Assembly: GCA_024711415.1 (NCBI GenBank)
Contig: JANJSW010000032.1
Span: forward strand, 1-10,228
Direction: 5' to 3'
DNA: 10,228 nucleotides
DNA from: Thermomonas sp.
Lineage (GTDB): Bacteria > Pseudomonadota > Gammaproteobacteria > Xanthomonadales > Xanthomonadaceae
Shown here: in pieces, positions 1-7,696 of the stretch
How positions within the stretch are numbered: position 1 is the first letter of the stretch
Layout: every line of letters begins with the position of its first letter
Position numbers and translations under genes: made by a program
Notes under the pieces: model-generated
What the model saw: only the letters and a program-made list of their open reading frames with translations
Databases searched by the model: none
What the model was told of the DNA's origin: nothing

Positions 1-1941
1 CGTCTCCGCGCCGCTCTGGTCGAGGATGGTGCGGGAGTCGATCTTGGAACTGACCTGGAACGCGATGCGGGTCGGGATGTTGGCCTTGATCAGGCCGGTG
101 ATCACGTCCACCGACGGCCGCTGGGTGGCCAGGATCAGGTGGACGCCGGCGGCGCGCGCCTTCTGCGCCAGCCGCGCGATGAGTTCTTCGACCTTCTTGC
201 CGACGATCATCATCATGTCGGCGAATTCGTCGATGAAGACGACGATGAAGGGCAGCGGCTCCAGCGTCGGCGGCGCCTCGTCCATGCCCGGGGTGGGCTT
301 GAACAGCGGGTCCAGCAGCGGCTGGCCTGCGTCGGCGGCGTCCTTCACTTTCTTGTTGAAGCCGGCCAGGTTGAGCACGCCCACCGCGCTCATCAGCTTG
401 TAGCGGCGCTCCATCTCCGCCACGCACCAGCGCAGGCCGTTGGCGGCCTCCTTCATGTCGGTGACCACCGGCGCCAGCAGGTGCGGGATGCCCTGGTAGA
501 CCGACAGTTCCAGCATCTTCGGGTCGATCATCAGCATCCGCACGTCCTTGGCGGAGGCCTTGTACAGCAGCGACAACACCATGGCGTTGACCGCCACCGA
601 CTTGCCGGAACCGGTGGTGCCGGCCACCAGCAGGTGCGGCATGCGCGCCAGGTCCGCCACGATGGGTTTCCCGGCGATGTCCTTGCCCAGCGCCAGCGTC
701 AGCGGGCTGCCGGCCTTGTCGTATTCCTTCGACCGCAGCAGTTCGCTGAGGTAGATCATCTCGCGGTGGGTGTTCGGCGTTTCCAGTCCGATCACCGACT
801 TGCCCGGGATGACATCCACCACGCGCACCGACTTCACCGACAGGCCGCGGGCGATGTCCTTGTCCAGCGAGGAAATCTGGCTGACCTTCACTCCCGGCGC
901 CGGCTGCACCTCGAAGCGGGTGATCACCGGGCCCGGATAGGCGCCGACGACTTCGGCGTCGATGCGGAAATCCTTGAGCTTGAACTCGATCTGCCGCGAC
1001 AGCGTTTCCAGCGTCTGCGCGTCGTAGCCCTTGGGCTGCGGCTTGGGATCGTCCAGCAGCGCCAGCGGCGGGATGCCGGTGCCGTCGTCGGCGTGGAACA
1101 GCGGGATCTGCTGCTCGCGCTTGGCACGCTCGCTCTTTTCCACCGCGGGCGCGGCCGGCGGCTCGATCTTCACCTTTTCGCGGCGCAGGCGGATCTCGCT
1201 GTCGGCCTTGCGTGCCGTTTCGCGCTCCTCGCGCAGCGCCCGCGCTTCGCTCCACTCGCTGGCCTGCTTCACGCCCTGCCGCGCGCCGCGGTCCAGCAAC
1301 GCCGGCAGCGCCAGCACCCACGCACCGATCCGATCCATCACCAGTAGCCACGACAACCCGGTCGCCAGCGTCACCGACACCAGCAACAGGCTGATCAGGA
1401 ACAGGTTGGAGCCCAGCGGCCCGAAGCCGCGCTGCAGCGACCGCCCGGTCAACTCGCCAAGGATGCCGCCGCTGCCGGCGGAGAAATCGTTGCCGCCGCC
1501 CACGCGCAGGTACAGCAGCCCGCAGACCGCGACCAGGAACCCGACGATGCCGACCAGCCGCAGCGCCGGTCCGAGGTCGGCTTCGCCATCGCCGTCCGTG
1601 TCCATGCCGAACAGCGCGATCCACGCGATCGCACCCAGCACCAGCGGCAGCAGGAAGGCAACGTAGCCAAACAGGAACAGCAGAAAGCTGGCGACCAATG
1701 CGCCCGCCACACCGCCAACGTTATGAATGGGAGCGAGCAGGCTGGAGCCCCGGTCCCAGCCGGGATCCGCCGGCGAGAAAGTGAACAGGCAGGCCAGCAG
1801 GTACAGCAGCAGCGGTGCGATCACGATCAGGGCCAGATCGCGCCACAGGCGCTGCCGGCGCGGGCTTTCCGCCGCGCGCGCGCCGCCCGCCTTCGCCGCA
1901 GTTTTGCGGCTGCTACCGACCTCGGATACCGCTTTCGCCAC
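1..1941 (-). CDS. ftsK: DNA translocase FtsK, N-terminal 647 residues (3' end outside window)
   Basis: Septum-anchored, ATP-driven DNA pump that clears and aligns chromosome ends during division. From the GTG at 1939-1941 the frame runs open to base 1, exactly 647 codons; an in-frame TGA at 1948-1950 leaves no earlier start, and GAGG lies 11 nt upstream of the GTG. Seen in order: hydrophobic membrane segments at about residues 35-55, 74-111, 126-146 and 178-201 (4TM anchor); a short charged linker to about 300; the motor alpha/beta domain, with Walker A GTTGSGKS (Lys447), Walker B VVFIDEF (Asp571, Glu572), [13 protein letters not shown] and [11 protein letters not shown]. The C-terminal DNA-reading gamma domain would lie beyond base 1. 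The linker is far shorter than the roughly 600 residues of E. coli FtsK, so the full protein is probably near 780 aa, as I recall for xanthomonads. A DxDxDG motif at residues 114-119 is unusual. ald lies 45 bp upstream on the same strand. Confidence 0.97.
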   Translation of the reverse strand, partial: MAKAVSEVGSSRKTAAKAGGARAAESPRRQRLWRDLALIVIAPLLLYLLACLFTFSPADPGWDRGSSLLAPIHNVGGVAGALVASFLLFLFGYVAFLLPLVLGAIAWIALFGMDTDGDGEADLGPALRLVGIVGFLVAVCGLLYLRVGGGNDFSAGSGGILGELTGRSLQRGFGPLGSNLFLISLLLVSVTLATGLSWLLVMDRIGAWVLALPALLDRGARQGVKQASEWSEARALREERETARKADSEIRLRREKVKIEPPAAPAVEKSERAKREQQIPLFHADDGTGIPPLALLDDPKPQPKGYDAQTLETLSRQIEFKLKDFRIDAEVVGAYPGPVITRFEVQPAPGVKVSQISSLDKDIARGLSVKSVRVVDVIPGKSVIGLETPNTHREMIYLSELLRSKEYDKAGSPLTLALGKDIAGKPIVADLARMPHLLVAGTTGSGKSVAVNAMVLSLLYKASAKDVRMLMIDPKMLELSVYQGIPHLLAPVVTDMKEAANGLRWCVAEMERRYKLMSAVGVLNLAGFNKKVKDAADAGQPLLDPLFKPTPGMDEAPPTLEPLPFIVVFIDEFADMMMIVGKKVEELIARLAQKARAAGVHLILATQRPSVDVITGLIKANIPTRIAFQVSSKIDSRTILDQSGAET

Positions 1942-1986
1942 CTGCGATCAGACCTCAGGAAATCCCCATAGGCCTTTGATAATACG
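1942..1986 (-). other. ald-ftsK intergenic gap with ftsK ribosome-binding site
   Basis: These 45 bases separate the ald stop from the ftsK GTG. Read on the minus strand they hold GAGG (11 nt before the GTG) and an AT-rich TATTAT at 1979-1984, just after the ald stop. No hairpin followed by a T-run is visible, so read-through from ald into ftsK is plausible. TATTAT could be a -10 element of a separate ftsK promoter, but no -35 is recognisable 17 nt further upstream. Confidence 0.35.
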
Positions 1987-4151
<2,165 letters not shown>

Positions 4152-4159
4152 CCGCGCCC

Positions 4160-4184
4160 GCGGATTGCCAGGTCGGCAATCCGC
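4160..4184 (+). terminator. Perfect 10-bp hairpin just after trxB
   Basis: GCGGATTGCC (4160-4169), loop AGGTC, and GGCAATCCGC (4175-4184) form a flawless stem starting 9 bases past the trxB stop. No T-run follows, so it is not a textbook intrinsic terminator. It may protect the trxB 3' end, act as a weak or Rho-assisted terminator, or be a REP-like element. Confidence 0.5.
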
Positions 4185-4196
4185 ACGGCTGCAAGC

Positions 4197-4214
4197 GCCC
4201 GGCTCCGGCCGGGC
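4197..4214 (+). repeat. Second GC hairpin in trxB-GNAT gap
   Basis: GCCCGGC, tetraloop TCCG, then GCCGGGC form a 7-bp perfect stem, followed by further tandem GGGCC/GGCCGG units up to about 4222. It lies between the trxB hairpin and the next start codon, so a transcript reading into the FemAB-like gene would carry two stable hairpins. No T-run follows. Confidence 0.4.
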
Positions 4215-4243
4215 CGGGCCGGAAGTCGCGGTAGTCTTCGCCA

Positions 4244-5392
4244 ATGCCCGTGATGCGCATCCACCGCGTGCTGTCAGAAATTCCGGCCGCCGCCTGGGAT
4301 GCCCTGCACGACGGCCGCAATCCCTTCATCGCGCATGGCTTCCTGCACGGGCTGGAAGCCACCGGCTGCCTGCGCGACGACTGGGGCTGGACGCCGCTGC
4401 ACCTTGGCCTGTGGGAAGGCGAAGCACTGGTCGCCGCCGCGCCCGGCTACCTAAAGACCAACTCGCACGGCGAATTCGTGTTCGACCAGGCCTGGGCGCA
4501 GGCGTACGCGCAGCATGGTCTTCGCTATTACCCGAAATGGCTGTGCGCGGCACCCTACTCACCGGTGACCGGTCCACGCCTGCTGGCGCGGGATGAGGAG
4601 ACGAAGCGGCGCTTGCTTGATGCGATTCCCGGCTTCATCGAGCACGCCGGTCTGTCCTCGGCGCACATCAATTTCCATGGCGACGCCGATGAAGCCCTGT
4701 TCGGCGGCGACACGCCGGACGAACGCTGGCTCCTGCGCGAGGACATCCAGTACCACTGGCGCAACGACGCCGGCTGGGCCACGTTCGAGGATTACCTCGG
4801 CGCCATGGATCGCAAGCATCGCAGGAACATCCGCCAGGAACGGCGCAAGGTGCACGAGGCCGGGATTTCCTTCCGCATCGTGCATGGCGACGAAGCTGCG
4901 GACGACGACCTTGCCGCGATGCACGGCTTCTACCTGCAAACCTTCGCCGACTATGGCAATTCCCCGGCGCTGACGCTTGGGTTCCTGCGCCACCTCGCAC
5001 GGACGATGCCGCGCCAGCTGGTCATCGTGCTGGCCGAGCGCGGGGGCGCGGCGATCGCCGGCGCACTGTGCCTACGCGGCGGCGATACCTTGTACGGACG
5101 CTACTGGGGCGCCGCGGAACTGCATCCCGGCCTGCATTTCGAGACCTGCTATTACCAGGGCATCGACTATTGCCTGCGCGAAGGCCTGACCCGCTTCGAG
5201 CCGGGCGCGCAGGGCCGCCACAAGCTCGCCCGCGGCTTCCTGCCGACGCTGGTGCGCAGCCGCCACCACGTCGTCGATCCGCGCTTCGCCCGTGCCCTGC
5301 GCGACTGGTGCGCGGAAGAACGCCGCGAGGTACGACACCACCTGCAGCAGTTGCAGGCGCATTCGCCATTCCGCGACGAGGCGGCGGCATGA
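4244..5392 (+). CDS. FemAB-like/GNAT-family protein (COG3146 / FemAB_like, former DUF482)
   Basis: A 382-aa soluble protein of the family annotated as 'peptidoglycan biosynthesis protein' or 'GNAT family N-acetyltransferase'; its reaction is not known to me. Recognised by the N-terminal PYSPVTGPRLL segment, HINFHGDADEALF, the basic stretch DRKHRRNIRQERRKV, and the family's C-terminal block with LYGRYWG (283-289), LHFETCYYQGI, and EPGAQGRHKLARGF (from Glu319). The fold is expected to be an acyl- or aminoacyl-transfer GNAT-type domain related to FemAB proteins. No signal peptide or membrane segment is visible, so it is probably cytoplasmic. The start could be ATG 4244 or ATG 4253; neither has a clear Shine-Dalgarno. 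The stop overlaps the aat start by 4 bases (ATGA). It sits where cydC/cydD lie in E. coli. Confidence 0.88.
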   Translation: MPVMRIHRVLSEIPAAAWDALHDGRNPFIAHGFLHGLEATGCLRDDWGWTPLHLGLWEGEALVAAAPGYLKTNSHGEFVFDQAWAQAYAQHGLRYYPKWLCAAPYSPVTGPRLLARDEETKRRLLDAIPGFIEHAGLSSAHINFHGDADEALFGGDTPDERWLLREDIQYHWRNDAGWATFEDYLGAMDRKHRRNIRQERRKVHEAGISFRIVHGDEAADDDLAAMHGFYLQTFADYGNSPALTLGFLRHLARTMPRQLVIVLAERGGAAIAGALCLRGGDTLYGRYWGAAELHPGLHFETCYYQGIDYCLREGLTRFEPGAQGRHKLARGFLPTLVRSRHHVVDPRFARALRDWCAEERREVRHHLQQLQAHSPFRDEAAA

Positions 5393-6129
5393 GCCTGCAC
5401 CTGTTCGAGCTGGACGCCGACCCCGCCTCGCCGTTCCCACCGGTCGAACAGGCGATGGACGACCCCGACGGGCTGCTCGACTTCGGCGGCGACCTGTCGC
5501 CCACGCGCTTCCTCAATGCCTACCGCAACGGCATCTTCCCGTGGTTTTCCGAAGGCGAGCCGATCCTGTGGTGGAGCCCTTCCCAGCGAGCGGTGTTCCG
5601 CACCGACGGCGTGCACCTGCCCTCGCGCCTGCGCCGACGGCTGCGCAACAGCGGCTGGACGGTGCGCGCCGACAGCGCTTTCGCGCAGGTCGTCGCCGGC
5701 TGCGCCGCGCCGCGCGAAGGACAAAGCGGCGGCACCTGGATCACCGTCGACATGCAGGCGGCCTACCTCGCCCTGCATCGGCTCGGCCATGCGCACAGCA
5801 TCGAGGTCTTCGATGCCGAAGGCCGGCTGATCGGCGGGCTGTTCGGGCTGTCGTTCGGCCACATGTTCTGCGGCGACAGCATGTATTCGGCGGAATCGGG
5901 TGCGTCCTCACTGGCGCTGGCGGCGCTGGCACAACGGCTCCACGACTGGGGTTGGCCGCTGCTGGATGCGCAGGTGCCCAATCCGCACACCCGCAGGCTG
6001 GGCGTGGAAATCTGGCCGCGCGCGGACTACCTGGCCGCGCTGGAAGGCCTGCGCGAGCAGCCCGCCACGCCCGGCAACTGGCACGAACGCTTCGGCGAAC
6101 GGCCCGCTTCGGCGCTGGCCACCGCCTGA
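5389..6129 (+). CDS. aat: Leucyl/phenylalanyl-tRNA-protein transferase
   Basis: Transfers Leu or Phe from aminoacyl-tRNA to proteins with N-terminal Arg or Lys, creating N-degrons that ClpS delivers to ClpAP; cytoplasmic. The 246-aa product (E. coli 234 aa) shows FPWFSEGEPILWWSP (Phe50 onward), GGLFGLSFGHMFCGDSMYS (to residue 167), and LLDAQVPNPH, whose Asp193 and Gln195 align with E. coli Asp186 and Gln188, implicated in catalysis. The usual GESMFS is GDSMYS, so the residue aligning with E. coli Glu156 is Asp163, and the usual SK.AL is SSLAL. The ATG overlaps the upstream stop as ATGA, and GAGG lies 7 nt before it, indicating translational coupling with the FemAB-like gene. It is followed by infA after 110 bp, as aat neighbours infA in E. 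coli, although clpS/clpA do not appear in the window. Confidence 0.96.
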   Translation: MSLHLFELDADPASPFPPVEQAMDDPDGLLDFGGDLSPTRFLNAYRNGIFPWFSEGEPILWWSPSQRAVFRTDGVHLPSRLRRRLRNSGWTVRADSAFAQVVAGCAAPREGQSGGTWITVDMQAAYLALHRLGHAHSIEVFDAEGRLIGGLFGLSFGHMFCGDSMYSAESGASSLALAALAQRLHDWGWPLLDAQVPNPHTRRLGVEIWPRADYLAALEGLREQPATPGNWHERFGERPASALATA

Positions 6130-6145
6130 ACGATTAACGGGATTT

Positions 6146-6174
6146 TTGCAAGACCCGGCCCGACGTGGCAGAAT
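6146..6174 (+). promoter_or_regulatory. Putative sigma70 promoter of infA
   Basis: TTGCAA (6146-6151, 4 of 6 matches to the -35 consensus) and CAGAAT (6169-6174, 4 of 6 to the -10) are separated by exactly 17 bp, just after the aat stop. Transcription would begin near 6181 and give a leader of about 60 nt. This fits infA being expressed separately from aat. Confidence 0.45.
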
Positions 6175-6239
6175 GTCGGACTTTCGGGCCCCATATTCAT
6201 GGCGCCCTCCCCAGATACAGGACACGCTCCGGCAGACAC

Positions 6240-6458
6240 ATGGCGAAAGACGACGTCATCGAATTCGAAGGCACGATCTCCGAAACCCTCCCGAACACCA
6301 TGTTCCGGGTGAAGCTGGAGAACGGCCACGAGATCATCGCCCACATCTCCGGCCGCATGCGCAAGAACTACATCCGCATCCTGACCGGCGACCGGGTCAA
6401 GGTCGAAATGACCCCCTACGACCTGACCAAGGGCCGGATCACCTACCGCCACCGCTGA
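6240..6458 (+). CDS. infA: Translation initiation factor IF-1
   Basis: Small OB-fold protein that binds the 30S A site and works with IF-2 and IF-3 in initiation. The 72-aa product begins [20 protein letters not shown] and ends [14 protein letters not shown]; it has the same length as E. coli IF-1 and is nearly colinear with it, including [20 protein letters not shown] and [23 protein letters not shown]. An ATG at 6240 is certain from homology, although no Shine-Dalgarno lies at normal distance (an AGGA about 18 nt upstream is too far). The stop codon is inside a perfect 9-bp inverted repeat, and a strong intrinsic terminator follows 33 bp after the stop. Confidence 0.99.
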   Translation: MAKDDVIEFEGTISETLPNTMFRVKLENGHEIIAHISGRMRKNYIRILTGDRVKVEMTPYDLTKGRITYRHR

Positions 6459-6475
6459 ACCACGCCGGTTCAGCG
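6453..6475 (+). repeat. Perfect hairpin enclosing the infA stop codon
   Basis: CGCTGAACC (6453-6461), loop ACGCC, and GGTTCAGCG (6467-6475) form a 9-bp flawless stem whose left arm contains the TGA stop (6456-6458). No T-run follows. It precedes the intrinsic terminator by 16 bp. Confidence 0.55.
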
Positions 6476-6491
6476 CTGTCGGCTACTCCAC

Positions 6492-6513
6492 AAACGCCCC
6501 GCAAGGGGCGTTT
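6492..6513 (+). terminator. Rho-independent terminator after infA
   Basis: AAACGCCCC, a GCAA tetraloop (GNRA type), and GGGGCGTTT form a 9-bp stem with a GC core and A/T flanks, followed by CGCGTTCC. It ends the infA transcript and would also work in reverse. It marks the boundary with the PLP-enzyme gene. Confidence 0.8.
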
Positions 6514-6600
6514 CGCGTTCCTGCGCACCGTTGACCTGCATCATGTAGCGACGCCCGGGACCGGCGCAGACTGCAGGCCATCCCGCAGCGGAGCAGGCCC

Positions 6601-7533
6601 GTGTCCAGCCGCCATCCCGGCATTGCCAGCAGCATCCTCGACGCCATCGGCGATACCCCATTGCTGGAGATCGACGGCGTGTTCGCCAAGTGCGAATTCC
6701 TGAATCCGTCCGGCTCGATCAAGGCGCGCATCGCCAAATACATCGTCGAACGCGCCGAACAGGAAGGCCTGCTCAAGCCCGGCGATACCATCGTCGAAGC
6801 TACCAGCGGCAACACAGGAAACGCCTTCTCGATGGTGGCCGCGGTCAAGGGCTACCGGATGCTGGTGGTGATGCCGGAAGGCCTGTCCAGCGAGCGGGTG
6901 GCGATTTCCCGCGCGTTCGGCGCCGAGGTGCTGTTCTGCGGCAACTTCCACGTCAACGCCGCGCTGGAACGCGCGCGCGAACTCGGTCAGCAGCCCGGCT
7001 ACTTCTTCCCCGGCCAGTTCGAGAACGAATGGAACGTGGACGAGAACCGCAGCTGGCTGGGCCAGGAAATCCTTGCCCAGTTGGGCGGACGGGTGCCGGA
7101 TGCGTTCGTGCACGGGGTGGGCACCGGCGGCACCCTGATCGGCGTCGGCCAGGCGCTGCGCGCGGCGAATCCGGACGTGCGCCTGTTCGCGATGGAACCG
7201 TCCGAGTCGCGAACCATCCTTTGCGGCGAGGTGGCGCTGCACAAGATCGAAGGCATCTCCGACGGATTCATTCCGGCCATCTTCGCCCGTCATCGCGAGC
7301 TGGTGGATGCCACCATCAGCATCTCCAGCGAGGACGCGGTGGCGCAGATGCGCGCACTTGCGCGCGAACGCGGCCTGCTGTGCGGCCCCAGCTCCGGCGC
7401 CCACCTGCTGGCGGCGCGCCGGATCATGGCCCAGCACCCGGAGTTGCAGACGGTGGTCACCATCCTCGACGACGAGGGTGAGAAATATCTGCACGATTTC
7501 CACATGCAACCGGCCCCCGGCCACGGCGCATAG
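6601..7533 (+). CDS. Cysteine synthase-family PLP enzyme (fold type II), substrate uncertain
   Basis: Fold-type II PLP enzyme of the CysK/CysM/CBS family, 310 aa, cytoplasmic. Seen: IGDTPLL near the start, the PLP lysine in NPSGSIKARIA (Lys41, the CysK position), the substrate loop TSGNTGN (68-74), the phosphate-binding GVGTGGT (172-178), CGPSSGAH (from Cys261), and C-terminal DDEGEKYL. These support O-acetylserine-type beta-replacement to make cysteine. However, the active-site loop reads EGISDGFIP (218-225), not the GAGF of CysK, the RRWPEEYLP of CysM or the YDF of cystathionine beta-synthase, and NEWNVDENRSWLGQE replaces the usual ...TTGPE segment. The exact donor and nucleophile are therefore open. 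The GTG start at 6601 has GGAG 7 nt upstream; TTGACC at 6531 has no convincing -10 partner. It is isolated from infA by a terminator. Confidence 0.85.
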   Translation: MSSRHPGIASSILDAIGDTPLLEIDGVFAKCEFLNPSGSIKARIAKYIVERAEQEGLLKPGDTIVEATSGNTGNAFSMVAAVKGYRMLVVMPEGLSSERVAISRAFGAEVLFCGNFHVNAALERARELGQQPGYFFPGQFENEWNVDENRSWLGQEILAQLGGRVPDAFVHGVGTGGTLIGVGQALRAANPDVRLFAMEPSESRTILCGEVALHKIEGISDGFIPAIFARHRELVDATISISSEDAVAQMRALARERGLLCGPSSGAHLLAARRIMAQHPELQTVVTILDDEGEKYLHDFHMQPAPGHGA

Positions 7534-7696
7534 GCAATCCCGCACGGCGACGCGAACCGGCCCGCTCGTCAGGATCGGGACTTCATCGCGCGCGGCCGGT
7601 TGCCAGCCCACAGCACGTCTAGTATGAAGACCCGGTTCCGGTGACTTGCTCCACACTCCGGCTGTCCAGCGCTTCATTCCTCCGACGAGACCCTAC
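7534..7696 (+). promoter_or_regulatory. Intergenic region upstream of the GGDEF-EAL gene
   Basis: This 163-bp gap contains a wide inverted repeat, AACCGGCC (7555-7562) and GGCCGGTT (7594-7601), with 31 bases between the arms, and a promoter candidate at 7600-7628. It begins with GGCAATCCCGCACGGC (7533-7548), which resembles a segment after trxB. No coding ORF or T-tailed terminator is visible, so termination of the upstream gene is unresolved. Confidence 0.4.
7600..7628 (+). promoter_or_regulatory. Putative sigma70 promoter of the c-di-GMP gene
   Basis: TTGCCA (7600-7605, 5 of 6) and TATGAA (7623-7628, 4 of 6) are 17 bp apart. The start would be near 7635, giving a leader of about 60 nt. The -35 overlaps the right arm of the 7555-7601 inverted repeat, so a repressor bound there would block it; that role is inference. 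Confidence 0.4.

Noticed and set aside
139..1347. 402-codon plus-strand frame opposite ftsK
   Set aside because: His/Arg/Gln-rich shadow of the FtsK motor domain with no recognisable motif.
1979..1984. TATTAT on the minus strand as an ftsK -10 element
   Set aside because: No -35-like hexamer at a suitable distance (CTGCGG at 17 nt), and TTGACG abuts it directly, so a functional promoter is not supported.
6199..6320. Small upstream ORF starting ATGGCGCCC in the infA leader
   Set aside because: It has no Shine-Dalgarno, runs out of frame into infA, and encodes a Ser/Pro/Lys-rich peptide with no sign of selection.
6531..6536. TTGACC as a -35 for the cysteine-synthase-family gene
   Set aside because: The bases 16-18 nt downstream are GC-rich (CCCGGG region) with no -10 resemblance.
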